DNA from: Mesobacillus jeotgali
Lineage (GTDB): Bacteria; Bacillota; Bacilli; Bacillales; Cytobacillaceae
Direction of reading: 5' to 3'
NCBI RefSeq assembly: GCF_900166585.1
Contig: NZ_FVZC01000005.1
Location: 1 to 64,000, forward strand
Length of the DNA: 64,000 nucleotides
Below the pieces are notes generated by a model. That model searched no databases, had not been told where the DNA came from, and worked only from the letters and a program-made list of their open reading frames with translations. Below, piece after piece: positions 31,267 to 44,728 of this stretch (its first letter is position 1; every line of letters begins with the position of its first letter). The position numbers and the translations under genes are program-made.

Positions 31267-32454
31267 TTACTCTTGGATAGTCGCAACTACGCCAGCGCCT
31301 ACAGTACGGCCGCCTTCACGAATTGAGAACTTAGTTCCTTCTTCGATAGCGATTGGAGCGATTAGTTCAACAGTCATTTCGATGTTGTCGCCAGGCATAA
31401 CCATTTCTACGCCTTCAGGAAGGTTACAGATACCAGTTACATCAGTTGTACGGAAGTAGAACTGTGGACGGTAATTAGTGAAGAATGGAGTGTGACGTCC
31501 ACCTTCTTCTTTTGAAAGAACGTAAACTTCAGCTTTGAACTTTGTGTGTGGCTTAACAGAACCTGGCTTAGCAAGTACTTGGCCACGCTGGATTTCTTCA
31601 CGTGATACACCACGAAGAAGAGCACCGATGTTGTCTCCAGCTTCTGCATAGTCAAGAAGCTTACGGAACATTTCTACACCTGTTACAGTAGTAGATTTTG
31701 GTTCTTCAGTCATACCGATGATTTCTACAACGTCACCGACTTTAACTTGTCCACGCTCAACACGGCCAGTAGCAACTGTTCCACGGCCAGTGATTGAGAA
31801 TACGTCCTCAACAGGCATCATGAAAGGCTTGTCAGTGTCACGTGCTGGAGTTGGGATGTACTCGTCAACAGCAGCCATAAGTTCGTTGATTTTTTCTTCC
31901 CACTCAGGCTCTCCTTCAAGAGCTTTAAGAGCAGAACCTTTGATAACTGGGATGTCATCGCCAGGGAAGTCGTATTCAGAAAGAAGGTCACGTACTTCCA
32001 TTTCTACTAGTTCAAGAAGTTCTTCGTCATCAACCATGTCACACTTGTTCATGAATACAACAAGGTAAGGTACGCCTACCTGACGAGAAAGAAGGATGTG
32101 CTCACGAGTTTGTGGCATTGGGCCGTCAGCAGCAGATACTACTAGGATACCGCCGTCCATTTGAGCAGCACCAGTGATCATGTTTTTAACATAGTCAGCG
32201 TGTCCTGGGCAGTCAACGTGTGCATAGTGACGAGTTGCAGTTTCGTACTCAACGTGTGCAGTTGAGATTGTGATTCCACGCTCGCGCTCTTCTGGAGCAG
32301 CGTCGATTTGGTCGTAACCGCGTGCTTCACCGCCGCCTACTTTAGAAAGAACAGTAGTGATAGCAGCTGTTAGAGTAGTTTTACCATGGTCAACGTGACC
32401 AATTGTACCGATGTTAACGTGTGGCTTAGAACGATCGAATTTAGCTTTTCCCAT
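31267..32454 (-). CDS. tufA: Translation elongation factor Tu
   Basis: A 395-residue GTPase delivering aminoacyl-tRNA. G1 GHVDHGKT, G3 DCPGH and G4 NKCD are visible; the C-terminal [19 protein letters not shown] and [15 protein letters not shown] are typical. Last gene of the str cluster, 122 bases after fusA, with an intervening hairpin. Ends at a strong terminator. Confidence 0.99.
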   Translation of the reverse strand: MGKAKFDRSKPHVNIGTIGHVDHGKTTLTAAITTVLSKVGGGEARGYDQIDAAPEERERGITISTAHVEYETATRHYAHVDCPGHADYVKNMITGAAQMDGGILVVSAADGPMPQTREHILLSRQVGVPYLVVFMNKCDMVDDEELLELVEMEVRDLLSEYDFPGDDIPVIKGSALKALEGEPEWEEKINELMAAVDEYIPTPARDTDKPFMMPVEDVFSITGRGTVATGRVERGQVKVGDVVEIIGMTEEPKSTTVTGVEMFRKLLDYAEAGDNIGALLRGVSREEIQRGQVLAKPGSVKPHTKFKAEVYVLSKEEGGRHTPFFTNYRPQFYFRTTDVTGICNLPEGVEMVMPGDNIEMTVELIAPIAIEEGTKFSIREGGRTVGAGVVATIQE

Positions 32455-32501
32455 TAGAAAAATCCTCCTTTGATATATGAAAATTAAGTATATTTTAATG
32501 T

Positions 32502-32530
32502 GCTGCGGAATAGACAGCCTATTCCACAGC
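32502..32530 (-). other. Strong hairpin between fusA and tufA
   Basis: GCTGTGGAATAG and CTATTCCGCAGC pair (one G-U) around a five-base loop. It is not followed by a T run, so it is more likely an mRNA processing or stability element that allows differential tufA expression than a terminator. Confidence 0.6.
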
Positions 32531-32576
32531 GTATGCTTACATTAGTAGTTATACTTGATTAAAAGATGAAAATCAA

Positions 32577-34655
32577 TTATTCACCTTTATTTTTTTTGAT
32601 GATTTCTTCAGAAACAGATTTAGGAACTTCTTCGTAGTGGTCGAAGTGCATTGAGAATACACCGCGTCCTTGTGTGCTTGAACGAAGAGCAGTTGCATAA
32701 CCGAACATTTCTGATAGTGGAACCATCGCACGAACAACTTGTGCATTACCACGAGCATCCATACCTTCGACGCGTCCGCGACGAGCAGTAATCATACCCA
32801 TGATATCTCCAAGGTATTCTTCAGGAATTACAACTTCAACCCTCATGACTGGCTCAAGGATGACTGGCTTACACTTGGAAGCCGCATTCTTAAGTGCCAT
32901 TGAAGCAGCGATCTTAAACGCCATTTCAGAGGAGTCAACATCGTGGTAAGAACCATCGAATAGTCTTGCTTTGATGTCAACAAGTGGATATCCTGCAAGA
33001 ACTCCGCGATCAAGAGCGTCTTCAAGACCAGCTTGAACCGCTGGGATGTATTCACGTGGAACAACACCACCGACGATACCGTTCTCGAACTCGAAGCCTT
33101 TTCCTTCTTCGTTTGGAGAGAACTCGATCCAAACGTGTCCGTATTGACCACGTCCACCGGATTGACGAGCGAATTTACCTTCAACGTTAGCTGATTCGCG
33201 GAAAGTTTCACGGTATGCAACCTGAGGTGCACCTACGTTTGCTTCCACTTTAAATTCACGCTTCATACGGTCAACGATGATGTCAAGGTGAAGTTCACCC
33301 ATTCCTGCGATGATAACTTGTCCAGTTTCCTGGTCAGTGTGCGCGCGGAATGTAGGATCTTCTTCTTGAAGCTTTTGCAATGCAGTTGTCATCTTGTCCT
33401 GGTCAGCTTTTGACTTAGGCTCAACTGATAACTGGATTACTGGTTCAGGGAACTGCATGGATTCCAAGATAACAAGGTTCTTATCATCACATAGAGTGTC
33501 ACCTGTAGTAGTATCTTTAAGACCTACAGCTGCTGCAATATCACCCGCGTAAACCTTAGAGATTTCCTGACGGCTGTTTGCGTGCATCTGAAGGATACGT
33601 CCGATACGCTCACGCTTTCCTTTAGTTGAGTTCTGGACATAAGATCCAGACTCAAGAGTACCGGAGTAAACGCGGAAGAACGTTAACTTACCAACATAAG
33701 GGTCAGTCATAACTTTGAACGCTAGAGCAGAGAATGGCTCATTGTCGTCCGCATGACGTTCAACTTCTTCATCTGAATCCGGAAGAGTACCTTTGATTGC
33801 TGGTACATCTAATGGAGATGGAAGGTAGTCAATAACAGCGTCAAGCATTAGCTGAACACCTTTGTTTTTGAATGCTGAACCACAGATAACTGGGTAGAAT
33901 TCAACGTTTGTTGTACCTTTACGGATTGCAGCTTTGATCTCTTCGACTGTAAGCTCTTCTCCGCCAAGGTATTTTTCCATTAGCTCTTCATCCAGCTCAG
34001 CTACCGCTTCAATTAGCTTTTCACGGTATTCTTCAGCTTGTGCTTTATATTCTTCAGGAATCTCACCTTCAGTAATTTCAGTACCGAGGTCATTTCCGTA
34101 GAAGATAGCTTTCATTTCAACAAGGTCGATGATTGCTTCAAACTCATCTTCAGCTCCGATTGGAAGCTGGATTGGATGAGCATTCGCTTGAAGACGATCA
34201 TGGATAGTTGAAACTGAGTATAGGAAGTCCGCGCCTAGCTTATCCATTTTGTTAACGAATACTACACGTGGAACTCCATAAGTTGTAGCCTGGCGCCAAA
34301 CTGTTTCAGTTTGCGGCTCAACACCTGACTGTGCGTCAAGTACAGCTACTGCACCATCAAGTACACGAAGGGAACGTTCAACTTCTACAGTGAAGTCTAC
34401 GTGTCCTGGTGTATCGATGATGTTTACGCGGTGTTCTTTCCATGAAGCTGTTGTTGCAGCAGAAGTGATCGTGATTCCACGCTCTTGTTCCTGCTCCATC
34501 CAGTCCATTTGAGAAGCGCCTTCATGAGTTTCGCCGATTTTATGAATACGGCCTGTATAATATAGAACACGCTCAGTTGTTGTTGTTTTACCAGCATCAA
34601 TGTGAGCCATGATCCCAATATTACGAGTTTTTTCTAAGGAGAACTCTCTTGCCAT
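32577..34655 (-). CDS. fusA: Translation elongation factor G
   Basis: A 692-residue translocase GTPase: G1 [14 protein letters not shown]3 DTPGHVDF, G4 NKMD, domain [16 protein letters not shown], domain IV with the [12 protein letters not shown] loop and C-terminal domain V. The positions usually changed in fusidic-acid resistance show the common Bacillus sequence as far as I can tell by eye. It follows rpsG by 48 bases in the str operon. Confidence 0.99.
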   Translation of the reverse strand: MAREFSLEKTRNIGIMAHIDAGKTTTTERVLYYTGRIHKIGETHEGASQMDWMEQEQERGITITSAATTASWKEHRVNIIDTPGHVDFTVEVERSLRVLDGAVAVLDAQSGVEPQTETVWRQATTYGVPRVVFVNKMDKLGADFLYSVSTIHDRLQANAHPIQLPIGAEDEFEAIIDLVEMKAIFYGNDLGTEITEGEIPEEYKAQAEEYREKLIEAVAELDEELMEKYLGGEELTVEEIKAAIRKGTTNVEFYPVICGSAFKNKGVQLMLDAVIDYLPSPLDVPAIKGTLPDSDEEVERHADDNEPFSALAFKVMTDPYVGKLTFFRVYSGTLESGSYVQNSTKGKRERIGRILQMHANSRQEISKVYAGDIAAAVGLKDTTTGDTLCDDKNLVILESMQFPEPVIQLSVEPKSKADQDKMTTALQKLQEEDPTFRAHTDQETGQVIIAGMGELHLDIIVDRMKREFKVEANVGAPQVAYRETFRESANVEGKFARQSGGRGQYGHVWIEFSPNEEGKGFEFENGIVGGVVPREYIPAVQAGLEDALDRGVLAGYPLVDIKARLFDGSYHDVDSSEMAFKIAASMALKNAASKCKPVILEPVMRVEVVIPEEYLGDIMGMITARRGRVEGMDARGNAQVVRAMVPLSEMFGYATALRSSTQGRGVFSMHFDHYEEVPKSVSEEIIKKNKGE

Positions 34656-34703
34656 TTGGTCTTTCTCCTTCCTAGTATGAGTGTTTTTAGATTGAAGGTA
34701 AGA

Positions 34704-35174
34704 TTACCAACGATAGTGAGCGAATGCTTTGTTTGCTTCCGCCATTTTGTGTGTATCTTCACGCTTCTTAACAGAAGCACCAGTGTTGTTAGCAGCGTCA
34801 AGAATTTCGTTAGCAAGACGCTCTTCCATTGTTTTTTCCCCACGAAGACGTGAGTAGTTCACCAACCAGCGAAGACCAAGAGTTGTACGGCGGTCTGCAC
34901 GCACCTCAACTGGTACTTGGTAGTTAGCTCCACCTACACGGCGTGCTTTTACTTCTAGAACAGGCATGATGTTCTTAAGAGCTGCATCGAATACTTCGAT
35001 TGGCTCCTTGCCTGAACGCTCACGAATGATATCAAAAGCTGAATAAAGGATCTTTTGAGATTTACCTCTTTTACCATCGATCATCATTTTGTTGATTAAA
35101 CGAGTGATAAGCTTTGAGTTGTAAATCGGATCCGGTAATACGTCTCTCTTTGCAACTGGACCTTTACGTGGCAT
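34704..35174 (-). CDS. rpsG: 30S ribosomal protein S7
   Basis: A 156-residue head assembly protein with [16 protein letters not shown], the [28 protein letters not shown] segment (here [12 protein letters not shown]) and the C-terminal [15 protein letters not shown]. It is 40 bases after rpsL with AGGAGG upstream. Confidence 0.98.
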   Translation of the reverse strand: MPRKGPVAKRDVLPDPIYNSKLITRLINKMMIDGKRGKSQKILYSAFDIIRERSGKEPIEVFDAALKNIMPVLEVKARRVGGANYQVPVEVRADRRTTLGLRWLVNYSRLRGEKTMEERLANEILDAANNTGASVKKREDTHKMAEANKAFAHYRW

Positions 35175-35214
35175 GTAATTTCCTCCTTTCAGAAAGGGTT
35201 AATAGTTTGGTTTA

Positions 35215-35987
<773 letters not shown>

Positions 35988-36028
35988 GATATCCTCCAAA
36001 GTAACCGGTAAATAGGAGCACCTTTGAA

Positions 36029-36057
36029 ATATTAACATTTCGCTGGGTTTATGTCAA
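36029..36057 (-). promoter_or_regulatory. Sigma-A promoter of the str operon
   Basis: On the minus strand TTGACA (36052-36057), 17 bp, TAATAT (36029-36034), about 40 bases before rplGB and downstream of the rpoC terminator. Confidence 0.85.
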
Positions 36058-36118
36058 CAATATCAAAAACTTTTTTTCTCAAAAATATTACTTTATTCAT
36101 AGTAAAGCTCTATATTCT

Positions 36119-36160
36119 TTAAAAACGCGGCACTTCCTACCATGATAGGAAGCACCGCGC
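36119..36160 (-). terminator. Terminator of rpoB-rpoC
   Basis: GCGGTGCTTCCTA pairs with TAGGAAGTGCCGC (13 pairs including two G-U) around a six-base loop, followed by GTTTTTAAAG on the minus strand, 12 bases after the rpoC stop. Confidence 0.88.
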
Positions 36161-36171
36161 AATTCATGCTA

Positions 36172-39100
36172 TTACTCTACAGTGATGGCATCTTCTTCTT
36201 CTTCCTTCAGGATTGGCTCAGCTCTTCTGTAGCGCTGCATGCCAGTTCCAGCTGGAACAAGCTTACCGATGATAACATTTTCCTTCAGGCCGAGAAGCTC
36301 ATCGCGCTTGCCTTTGATCGCAGCGTCTGTAAGCACTCTTGTTGTTTCCTGGAAGGATGCCGCTGACAAGAATGAATCTGTCTCAAGTGATGCTTTCGTG
36401 ATACCAAGCAGCACTGGTCGTCCTGTAGCAGGAAGTTTGCCTTCAAGTAACGCTTTGCGGTTAGCATCAGTGAACTGATGGATTTCAAGCAGTGTGCCTG
36501 GTAATACATCTGTTTCACCTGCGTCGATGACCCTGATTTTACGCATCATCTGACGAACCATTACTTCTACGTGCTTGTCGCCGATTTCAACACCCTGCAT
36601 ACGGTATACTTTTTGAACTTCTTTCAATAAGTATTCCTGCACGGATTGAACGTCTTTGACTCTTAGGAGTTCTTTAGGGTCAATAGAACCTTCTGTAAGC
36701 TCCTGGCCGCGAGCAACATGATCATTAACAGCAACCTTAAGGCGCGCTGTATATGGTGCAGTGTATGTGCGGCTTTCAATTTCACCCTGGACAACGATTT
36801 CCTGCTGGCGGTCTCTTCCTTCGTTGATGCCGACTACGACACCTTCAAGCTCAGAGATGACAGCCTGCCCTTTAGGATTACGCGCTTCGAACAATTCCTG
36901 GATACGCGGAAGACCTTGTGTGATATCGTCTCCTGCAACACCGCCGGTATGGAAAGTACGCATTGTAAGCTGTGTACCTGGCTCTCCGATTGACTGTGCA
37001 GCGATGATACCGACTGCTTCTCCCACTTCAACTTCCTGGCCAGTTGCAAGGTTACGGCCATAACATTTCTTACATACGCCGTGGCGTGTATTACATGTGA
37101 AGGCAGAACGAATCCAAACGTCTTCGACTCCTGCTGCTGTAACTTCAGCTGCCAAATCTTCTGTGATCAGGCCGTTTTCTGGAACCATAACAGCTTTCGT
37201 TTCCGGATGTTTGATCGCTTTTCTTGCATAGCGGCCAATCAAGCGTTCTTCAAGTGTTTCGATGACTTCAGTGCCATCCTTGAGAGCTTTGATATATAGG
37301 CCTCTGTCTGTGCCACAGTCGTCTTCTCGAACGATGACATCCTGGGCTACATCAACAAGACGACGTGTCAAGTAACCTGAGTCAGCAGTCTTAAGCGCTG
37401 TATCGGCAAGTCCTTTACGAGCACCGTGAGTGGAGATGAAGTATTCCAATACAGTAAGACCTTCACGGAAACTTGACTTGATCGGCAATTCAATGATACG
37501 TCCAGCCGGGTTGGCCATCAGACCACGCATACCTGCAAGCTGTGTGAAGTTGGACGCGTTACCACGGGCGCCTGAGTCACTCATCATGAAGATAGGGTTT
37601 GAATTATCGAGTGATTTCATCAGCTTGGCCTGGATATTATCCTTCGCCTGGCTCCAGATAGAGATAACACGATCATAACGCTCATCCTCGGTAATCAAAC
37701 CGCGTCTGAATTGCTTAAGAACATTATCTACCTTAGTTTGTGCTTCTGAAATGATTTCCTGCTTCTCTTTTAGAACCACGATATCAGCCACACCAACCGT
37801 AATACCCGCTTTAGTCGAGTAGGTAAAGCCAAGCCCCTTCATACGGTCAAGCATTTTTGATGTTTCAGTGATTTTGAATTTCTTGAACACTTCAGCAATG
37901 ATGTTTCCAAGGATTTTCTTCTTGAACGGATCCACCAACGGCATTGACTTGATGACTTCCTTAACATCTGCGCCTTTTTCCACAAAATACTTCTCAGGAG
38001 TTTTCTCCTCAAGGTTTTGCTTTGAAGGCTCGTTGATATAAGGGAATGAAGCTGGCAGGATTTCGTTGAAAATCAACTTACCAACAGTCGTAATCAAAAG
38101 CTGGCCATTTTGCTCTTCAGTGAATGTCTGATTGCCAAGTGATGATGCGGCAACAGCAACACGTGTATGAAGATGTACATAGCCATTCTGGTATGCAACT
38201 AACGCTTCATTCGTATCCTTGAAGACCATCCCTTCACCGACAGCACCTTCCCTTTCAAGAGTCAGGTAGTAGTTACCTAGTACCATATCCTGTGAAGGAG
38301 TAACAACTGGCTTACCGTCTTTAGGGTTCAGGATGTTCTGTGCTGCAAGCATCAATAGGCGCGCTTCTGCCTGTGCTTCAGCAGAAAGCGGAACGTGGAC
38401 AGCCATTTGGTCACCATCGAAGTCAGCGTTATAAGCTGTACATACGAGCGGGTGGAGACGGATTGCCCTTCCTTCTACCAATGTCGGTTCAAATGCCTGG
38501 ATACCCAGTCTGTGAAGAGTCGGGGCACGGTTAAGTAATACCGGATGCTCCTTAATGACATCTTCAAGTACATCCCAGACTTCCGGCTGGACGCGCTCGA
38601 TTTTGCGTTTGGCAGACTTTATGTTATGGGCTAAGCCCTTTTGTACAAGTTCTTTCATGACGAACGGCTTAAACAGCTCAAGAGCCATTTCTTTTGGCAG
38701 TCCGCACTGGTACATTTGCAGGTTAGGTCCAACTACGATAACTGAACGGCCTGAATAGTCAACACGCTTACCGAGAAGGTTTTGACGGAAACGACCTTGT
38801 TTACCCTTAAGCATATGAGAAAGGGACTTCAATGGACGGTTACCTGGTCCTGTTACCGGACGACCGCGGCGGCCGTTATCGATCAACGCATCTACAGCTT
38901 CCTGCAGCATACGCTTTTCGTTCTGGACAATGATGCTTGGAGCACCAAGGTCAAGAAGACGCTTAAGACGGTTGTTACGGTTGATTACACGGCGATACAG
39001 GTCATTCAGGTCGGAAGTAGCGAAACGTCCGCCATCCAGCTGTACCATCGGGCGAAGTTCCGGCGGGATAACAGGGAGAACATCAAGGATCATCCATGAT

Positions 39101-39768
39101 GGCTCATTTCCTGACCCCCGGAATGCTTCTACTACCTCAAGGCGCTTGATGGCACGAGTACGACGCTGACCCTGTGCAGTTCTTAATTCTTCTTTCAGCA
39201 TATCCGCTTCTTTATCAAGGTCGATATCAGAAAGCAGCTTTTTGATTGCTTCAGCCCCCATGGAAGCCTGGAACTTATTGCCGTATTTTTCACGGTAAGC
39301 ACGGTATTCTTTCTCAGACAACAATTGCTTCTTTTCAAGAGCAGTGTCACCAGTTTCCGTTACCACGTATGAAGCAAAGTAAATAATTTCTTCAAGCGCA
39401 CGCGGAGACATGTCAAGAACTAGTCCCATGCGGCTAGGAATTCCTTTAAAATACCAGATGTGAGAAACAGGAGCTGCAAGCTCAATGTGTCCCATTCTTT
39501 CACGGCGGACTTTAGCGCGAGTTACTTCAACACCGCATCGGTCACAGACAACGCCTTTGTAGCGGACTCTCTTGTACTTTCCGCAATGACATTCCCAGTC
39601 TTTTGTCGGTCCGAAGATACGCTCACAGAATAAGCCGTCTTTTTCCGGCTTTAAAGTACGATAGTTGATTGTTTCCGGCTTTTTAACCTCACCGAAAGAC
39701 CATGAACGGATCTTGTCTGGTGAAGCGAGGCCAATTTTCATGTACTCAAAATTATTAACATCTAGCAA
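36172..39768 (-). CDS. rpoC: RNA polymerase beta' subunit
   Basis: A 1198-residue subunit with the N-terminal zinc ribbon ([19 protein letters not shown], residues about 60-78), the catalytic [12 protein letters not shown], the bridge/trigger region and the C-terminal second zinc site ([13 protein letters not shown]). Starts at a TTG ([23 protein letters not shown]) after GGGAGGTAGG, as in B. subtilis. It follows rpoB by 113 bases, with a hairpin between the two genes. Confidence 0.99.
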   Translation of the reverse strand: MLDVNNFEYMKIGLASPDKIRSWSFGEVKKPETINYRTLKPEKDGLFCERIFGPTKDWECHCGKYKRVRYKGVVCDRCGVEVTRAKVRRERMGHIELAAPVSHIWYFKGIPSRMGLVLDMSPRALEEIIYFASYVVTETGDTALEKKQLLSEKEYRAYREKYGNKFQASMGAEAIKKLLSDIDLDKEADMLKEELRTAQGQRRTRAIKRLEVVEAFRGSGNEPSWMILDVLPVIPPELRPMVQLDGGRFATSDLNDLYRRVINRNNRLKRLLDLGAPSIIVQNEKRMLQEAVDALIDNGRRGRPVTGPGNRPLKSLSHMLKGKQGRFRQNLLGKRVDYSGRSVIVVGPNLQMYQCGLPKEMALELFKPFVMKELVQKGLAHNIKSAKRKIERVQPEVWDVLEDVIKEHPVLLNRAPTLHRLGIQAFEPTLVEGRAIRLHPLVCTAYNADFDGDQMAVHVPLSAEAQAEARLLMLAAQNILNPKDGKPVVTPSQDMVLGNYYLTLEREGAVGEGMVFKDTNEALVAYQNGYVHLHTRVAVAASSLGNQTFTEEQNGQLLITTVGKLIFNEILPASFPYINEPSKQNLEEKTPEKYFVEKGADVKEVIKSMPLVDPFKKKILGNIIAEVFKKFKITETSKMLDRMKGLGFTYSTKAGITVGVADIVVLKEKQEIISEAQTKVDNVLKQFRRGLITEDERYDRVISIWSQAKDNIQAKLMKSLDNSNPIFMMSDSGARGNASNFTQLAGMRGLMANPAGRIIELPIKSSFREGLTVLEYFISTHGARKGLADTALKTADSGYLTRRLVDVAQDVIVREDDCGTDRGLYIKALKDGTEVIETLEERLIGRYARKAIKHPETKAVMVPENGLITEDLAAEVTAAGVEDVWIRSAFTCNTRHGVCKKCYGRNLATGQEVEVGEAVGIIAAQSIGEPGTQLTMRTFHTGGVAGDDITQGLPRIQELFEARNPKGQAVISELEGVVVGINEGRDRQQEIVVQGEIESRTYTAPYTARLKVAVNDHVARGQELTEGSIDPKELLRVKDVQSVQEYLLKEVQKVYRMQGVEIGDKHVEVMVRQMMRKIRVIDAGETDVLPGTLLEIHQFTDANRKALLEGKLPATGRPVLLGITKASLETDSFLSAASFQETTRVLTDAAIKGKRDELLGLKENVIIGKLVPAGTGMQRYRRAEPILKEEEEDAITVE

Positions 39769-39824
39769 GGGGCCTACCTCCCTTTTAATCTAGGGTTTTA
39801 CCCTTATGGCCATCCAAAAAGGAA

Positions 39825-39867
39825 CACACGTGGACAATACTGTTATTCAACTGTTTGTACACGTGTG
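39825..39867 (-). other. Hairpin between rpoB and rpoC
   Basis: CACACGTG (39825-39832) and CACGTGTG (39860-39867) are exact reverse complements separated by 27 bases; on the minus strand they are followed by TTCCTTTTTGG. This may be a partial terminator or processing site that tunes rpoC relative to rpoB. Confidence 0.55.
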
Positions 39868-39881
39868 CCAATTAGATGGAC

Positions 39882-42800
39882 CTATTCTTTCATTCCTACT
39901 TTTTCCGAATCCATTTCTTCTGCTTCAGGAGCAATTGTCAACGTTTCAGCATGCTGCATTTCTTCGTCATCATCGAAGTCGCGCATTTCGATTTCTTTTT
40001 CATCGCCTGAAAGGATCTTGACATCCATACCAAGACTCTGAAGTTCTTTCATCAATACTTTGAATGACTCAGGAACACCTGGTTCTGGAACGTTTTCACC
40101 TTTTACAATTGCTTCATATGTTTTAACACGTCCAACAACATCATCAGACTTGACAGTTAAGATTTCCTGTAATGTGTAAGCAGCACCGTATGCTTCAAGT
40201 GCCCAAACCTCCATCTCCCCGAAACGCTGTCCGCCGAACTGGGCTTTACCGCCAAGTGGCTGCTGTGTAACAAGTGAGTATGGTCCAGTAGAACGAGCGT
40301 GAAGCTTATCGTCTACCATGTGAGCAAGCTTAATCATGTACATGACACCGACAGATACACGGTTATCGAAAGGCTCACCTGTGCGGCCATCATAAAGGAT
40401 GGTCTTAGCGTCCCTCGCCATGCCTGCTTCCTCGATCGTCGCCCAGACATCCTCTTCAGTAGCACCATCGAAAACAGGAGACGCAACATGGATTCCCAGG
40501 TAGCGTGCAGCCATACCAAGGTGAAGCTCAAGCACCTGACCGATGTTCATACGTGATGGTACCCCTAGTGGGTTAAGCATGATATCGACTGGTGTTCCGT
40601 CCGGCAAGAAAGGCATATCCTCTTCCGGAAGGATTTTGGAGATAACCCCTTTGTTACCGTGGCGTCCCGCCATTTTGTCACCTTCAGAAATCTTACGTTT
40701 CTGAACGATGTAGGCACGGACAAGCTGATTTACACCTGGAGGAAGCTCGTCGCCATCTTCACGGTTGAACACTTTGACGTCAAGGACAATCCCGCCGCCG
40801 CCATGAGGAACACGCAATGAAGTATCGCGGACTTCCCTTGCTTTTTCACCGAAGATCGCATGAAGGAGACGTTCCTCAGCAGTCAATTCAGTAACCCCTT
40901 TTGGTGTTACCTTACCAACAAGCAGGTCTCCATCTTTCACTTCAGCACCGACACGGATTATTCCACGCTCATCAAGGTTTCTGAGTGCATCTTCCCCGAC
41001 GTTTGGAATATCACGTGTGATTTCTTCAGGTCCTAGCTTCGTATCGCGGGACTCTGATTCATACTCTTCTATATGGATCGATGTATAGACATCGTCTTTA
41101 ACGAGGCGCTCACTCATGATGATAGCATCCTCGTAGTTATAACCATTCCATGTCATGAAGCCGACAAGGACGTTACGGCCAAGTGCAAGTTCTCCTGCTT
41201 CCATTGAAGGGCCATCAGCAAGGATTTCGCCCTTGGTTACACGGTCACCAACACTTACGATTGGGCGCTGGTTGTAGCATGTTCCCTGGTTAGAACGGAT
41301 GAACTTTAGCATACGGTACTTATCAAGGTCTCCCTTGACTTCCTGTCCGTCTACTTCCTTGACCCGGCGCACCCACACTTCACGTGCTTCGACATGCTCA
41401 ACGATTCCTTCATGCTTACAGATGACTGCAGCACCGGAATCCTTCGCAGATACGTGTTCCATTCCAGTTCCGACTCTTGGTGCTTCAGGCTGCATCAATG
41501 GAACAGCCTGACGCTGCATGTTCGCACCCATTAGGGCACGGTTGGAGTCATCGTTTTCAAGGAACGGGATACATGCAGTCGCTGCGGATACAACCTGCTT
41601 AGGTGATACGTCCATATAATCGACGCGGTCACGCACGACAACAGTGTTTTCACCGCGGAAACGGGCAATTACTTCATCATCAACAAAGGAACCATCTTCA
41701 GCAAGCCGAGCATTCGCCTGTGCTACTACATAGTTGTCTTCTTCATCAGCTGTTAAGTAATCGAAATGGCTTGTCACTTTACCTGTTTCAGGGTCAACGC
41801 GGCGGTACGGAGTCTCGATGAATCCGAAGCGGTTAACCTTCGCGAAACTTGATAATGAGTTGATCAAACCGATGTTTGGGCCTTCCGGCGTTTCAATCGG
41901 ACACATACGTCCGTAGTGAGAATAGTGAACGTCACGCACTTCAAAACCAGCACGCTCACGTGTTAGACCACCAGGTCCCAATGCAGAAAGACGCCTTTTA
42001 TGTGTCAATTCAGCCAGCGGATTTGTCTGGTCCATGAACTGTGAAAGCTGGGAGCTTCCAAAGAATTCTTTGATGGACGCAATCACAGGGCGGATATTGA
42101 TTAATTGCTGCGGTGTAATCGTATTAGTGTCCTGGATGGACATTCTTTCACGGACTACACGCTCCATTCTGGACAAACCAATGCGGAACTGGTTCTGCAA
42201 CAGCTCACCTACAGAACGAAGGCGTCTGTTTCCTAAATGGTCGATATCGTCCGTGTCACCAACACCATGCAGCAAGTTAAAGAAGTAGCTGATAGATGCA
42301 ATGATATCAGCAGGCGTGATGTTCTTGATTGGTTCAGGGACATACGCATTTCCTAAAACATTAATTTCTTTTTCGCCCTCAACATCGTTCGGAGAGTAGA
42401 TTTTAATGCTTTGCAGCGTTACATCCTCTTCAACCACGCCGCCATATGGGCTGAAATTCTTGAAGCCAACATTCTTCTCCAGCGCAGGAATGATTTTATC
42501 CAGGGTACGGCGGTCTAAAGTGACGCCTTTCTCCGCGATAATTTCCCCTGTTTCAGGATCTACCAATGTTTCTGCAAGCTTTTGCCCGAATAAACGGTTT
42601 TTAATATGAAGCTTTTTGTTGATTTTATAACGCCCTACATTTGCAAGGTCATAGCGCTTTGGATCAAAGAATCTTGATACCAGCAGGCTTTTGGCATTGT
42701 CAACTGTAGGCGGTTCGCCAGGACGCAGACGCTCGTAAATTTCAAGAAGCGCCTTTTCCGTGCTTTCCGTGTTGTCCTTTTCAAGAGTATTACGGATATA

Positions 42801-43445
42801 TTCGTTATCTCCGATCAGATCAATGATTTCTTGATCAGAACCGAACCCTAATGCACGCAAAAGAACCGTAACAGGGAGCTTCCTCGTACGATCGATCCTT
42901 ACATATACAACATCCTTGGCATCTGTTTCATATTCCAACCAGGCGCCGCGGTTCGGGATTACGGTAGCAGTGAACCCTTTTTTCCCGTTCTTATCAAGTT
43001 TCCCGCTGTAGTATACACTTGGTGAACGAACAAGCTGGGAAACGATAACCCTTTCCGCACCGTTGATTACAAATGTGCCAGTTTCAGTCATAAGCGGGAA
43101 ATCGCCCATGAAGACATCCTGGTCCTTTACTTCACCAGTTTCCTTATTCACAAGGCGGACCTTTACTCGCAATGGCGCAGAGTAAGTGACGTCTCTTTCT
43201 TTTGATTCTTCGACTGGATATTTCGGTTCGCCAAGACTGTAATCGATAAACTCTAACGATAAGTTACCAGTAAAGTCTTCAATCGGTGAAATGTCCTGGA
43301 ACATCTCACGGAGGCCCTCATCAAGAAACCACTGATAGGAAGAGGTTTGAATTTCAATCAAATTCGGCAATTCCAAAACTTCACTGATGCGAGCATAACT
43401 TCTACGTTGGCGGTGTCGTCCATACTGAACTAGTTGACCTGTCAA
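39882..43445 (-). CDS. rpoB: RNA polymerase beta subunit
   Basis: A 1187-residue subunit. The TTG at 43445 ([20 protein letters not shown]) is chosen, eight bases after GAGGGG; the GTG at 43454 overlaps that site. The rifampicin region [29 protein letters not shown] is written here across residues near 465-495 and is wild type at the usual resistance positions. C-terminal catalytic segments [19 protein letters not shown] are intact. The last 40 residues are acidic and variable. Confidence 0.99.
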   Translation of the reverse strand: MTGQLVQYGRHRQRRSYARISEVLELPNLIEIQTSSYQWFLDEGLREMFQDISPIEDFTGNLSLEFIDYSLGEPKYPVEESKERDVTYSAPLRVKVRLVNKETGEVKDQDVFMGDFPLMTETGTFVINGAERVIVSQLVRSPSVYYSGKLDKNGKKGFTATVIPNRGAWLEYETDAKDVVYVRIDRTRKLPVTVLLRALGFGSDQEIIDLIGDNEYIRNTLEKDNTESTEKALLEIYERLRPGEPPTVDNAKSLLVSRFFDPKRYDLANVGRYKINKKLHIKNRLFGQKLAETLVDPETGEIIAEKGVTLDRRTLDKIIPALEKNVGFKNFSPYGGVVEEDVTLQSIKIYSPNDVEGEKEINVLGNAYVPEPIKNITPADIIASISYFFNLLHGVGDTDDIDHLGNRRLRSVGELLQNQFRIGLSRMERVVRERMSIQDTNTITPQQLINIRPVIASIKEFFGSSQLSQFMDQTNPLAELTHKRRLSALGPGGLTRERAGFEVRDVHYSHYGRMCPIETPEGPNIGLINSLSSFAKVNRFGFIETPYRRVDPETGKVTSHFDYLTADEEDNYVVAQANARLAEDGSFVDDEVIARFRGENTVVVRDRVDYMDVSPKQVVSAATACIPFLENDDSNRALMGANMQRQAVPLMQPEAPRVGTGMEHVSAKDSGAAVICKHEGIVEHVEAREVWVRRVKEVDGQEVKGDLDKYRMLKFIRSNQGTCYNQRPIVSVGDRVTKGEILADGPSMEAGELALGRNVLVGFMTWNGYNYEDAIIMSERLVKDDVYTSIHIEEYESESRDTKLGPEEITRDIPNVGEDALRNLDERGIIRVGAEVKDGDLLVGKVTPKGVTELTAEERLLHAIFGEKAREVRDTSLRVPHGGGGIVLDVKVFNREDGDELPPGVNQLVRAYIVQKRKISEGDKMAGRHGNKGVISKILPEEDMPFLPDGTPVDIMLNPLGVPSRMNIGQVLELHLGMAARYLGIHVASPVFDGATEEDVWATIEEAGMARDAKTILYDGRTGEPFDNRVSVGVMYMIKLAHMVDDKLHARSTGPYSLVTQQPLGGKAQFGGQRFGEMEVWALEAYGAAYTLQEILTVKSDDVVGRVKTYEAIVKGENVPEPGVPESFKVLMKELQSLGMDVKILSGDEKEIEMRDFDDDEEMQHAETLTIAPEAEEMDSEKVGMKE

Positions 43446-43665
43446 CTGATTCACCCCTCAAATCAAGCGTTATTATTCATCTATCCCTGTCTTGTCCATG
43501 AAGTTTCCTCCATTTCAAAAGACAAAAAGAAAAAGGGTTTTCTCTTAAAAACCACATTTCCTGCAACGAACAATTATTTTGTTAGTTTTCCCTTTATGCC
43601 CAAAATTATACAACTTTCGTTTAAATTAGCAGACGAAAAGGAAACTAATATATTGGCATTTTATA

Positions 43666-43694
43666 ATATTAACATAGCGGTTTTCTCACGTCAA
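43666..43694 (-). promoter_or_regulatory. Sigma-A promoter of rpoB-rpoC
   Basis: On the minus strand TTGACG (43689-43694), 17 bp, TAATAT (43666-43671). The -35 box overlaps the last codon of the upstream ybxB gene. The resulting leader to rpoB is about 215 bases and has no structure I can name. Confidence 0.75.
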
Positions 43695-44293
43695 CATTTA
43701 ACAGATTTGAGAATAAAGTAACCTTTACTTTTTGCCGCCACTTCTACATCGCCAAATAACTCTTCCATTTTTTCCATTGCCGATGGTGCACCCTGCTTCT
43801 TTTGGATGACTACCCATAGCTCTCCGCCTTCAGCTAAATGCTGAAAACTTTGTTCGAAAATTTCATGCACTACCTTTTTGCCGGCACGGATCGGCGGATT
43901 GGTAAGAATCGCACTGAATTCCTTTTCTTCCACTCCTGTAAGCCGGTCACTTTCATAGATTTTAATATTATCTATTTTATTATTTGCCGCATTCTCCCCA
44001 GCAAGCGTAATCGCTCTTTCATTGACATCCACCATATGAACCGTTGCATCCGGATAAGCTTTAGCCAGTGAAAGGCCGATCGGTCCATAGCCACAGCCAA
44101 CATCAAGGATTAAGCCACTCTCATTTTTCAATTCAAAGGTATCGATCAGTAATCGGGAACCAAAATCAACTTCCTTTTTTGAAAAAACACCACTGTCGGT
44201 TTTGAAGCGGAAGCTGTTTCCTCTCAGTTCACTTTCCCATTTCACAGGATTACTTTCCGTGCTTGGTTTACGGGAGTAATAATGTTCAGTCAA
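43691..44293 (-). CDS. ybxB: Class I SAM-dependent methyltransferase (RsmC-like, YbxB)
   Basis: A 200-residue methyltransferase with motif I LDVGCGYGPIGLSLA, the acidic post-I residue in VHMVDVNERAI and the catalytic NPP in ILTNPPIRAGK, which marks N-methylation of a base in nucleic acid. RsmC of E. coli methylates 16S rRNA G1207, and YbxB is probably its Bacillus counterpart. It stands between rplL and rpoB as in B. subtilis, separated from rplL by a terminator and a dispersed repeat. Confidence 0.88.
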   Translation of the reverse strand: MTEHYYSRKPSTESNPVKWESELRGNSFRFKTDSGVFSKKEVDFGSRLLIDTFELKNESGLILDVGCGYGPIGLSLAKAYPDATVHMVDVNERAITLAGENAANNKIDNIKIYESDRLTGVEEKEFSAILTNPPIRAGKKVVHEIFEQSFQHLAEGGELWVVIQKKQGAPSAMEKMEELFGDVEVAAKSKGYFILKSVKC

Positions 44294-44390
44294 AATTTCT
44301 CACCTCCACGGGGACTCATTTGAAGAATGCGATCGCGGATTGCATTGCTACTGCGGTATTATAAACTTTTTGAAATCAAAAAGCAAAATA

Positions 44391-44655
44391 TCGAAAAGCG
44401 GAAGCGCCTTGGTCAGCCCCGACAAGCGCTGGGAGCCTGACAGTGAAGTCGTCCTTTGACTTCATTGGCAGGACCGAAATCGAAATGTATAGCCGACTGC
44501 CCAGAAACGCAGAAACTGGAGACTCCGACAAAGAAGCGCTTTTTGCTTCTGCCGGCGGAGTTGAAGTTTCGGAGTTTCTAGGAAGCGGAACTAGACAAGC
44601 GTCTCGAGGGGCTAGGCGCTGGAGCTGGACATTTCTCGAAGTGCATTTTCAGTTA
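44391..44655. repeat. Dispersed hairpin repeat, long copy (with an internal hairpin)
   Basis: The left end AAAGCGGAAGCGCCTTGG followed by TCAGCCCCGACA and the right end GAGGGGCTAGGCGCTGGAGC are mutually complementary (GCGCC/GGCGC and GCCCC/GGGGC), so the element can fold into a long hairpin. Inside lie AAGTCGTCCTTTGACTT and a secondary inverted repeat around AGAAGCGCTTTTTGCTTCT. The same ends occur in the copy at 46608-46726. An open frame across it encodes only repeat sequence. It lies between the rplL terminator and ybxB. Confidence 0.8.
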
Positions 44656-44682
44656 TCTCATTTGCCTTCAAATGCTAAAAGC

Positions 44683-44716
44683 GAAAAAAAAGCCCGCTTT
44701 AGCAGCGAGCTTTTTA
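44683..44716 (-). terminator. Terminator after rplL
   Basis: AAAGCTCGCT and AGCGGGCTTT pair around a five-base loop with a long T run on the minus strand, 13 bases after the rplL stop. Confidence 0.88.
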
Positions 44717-44728
44717 TTGTAAGGTTGA

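Noticed and set aside
41975..42070. Rifampicin or streptomycin resistance alleles in rpoB and rpsL
   Set aside because: The rifampicin cluster of rpoB and the two key lysines of rpsL read as wild type.
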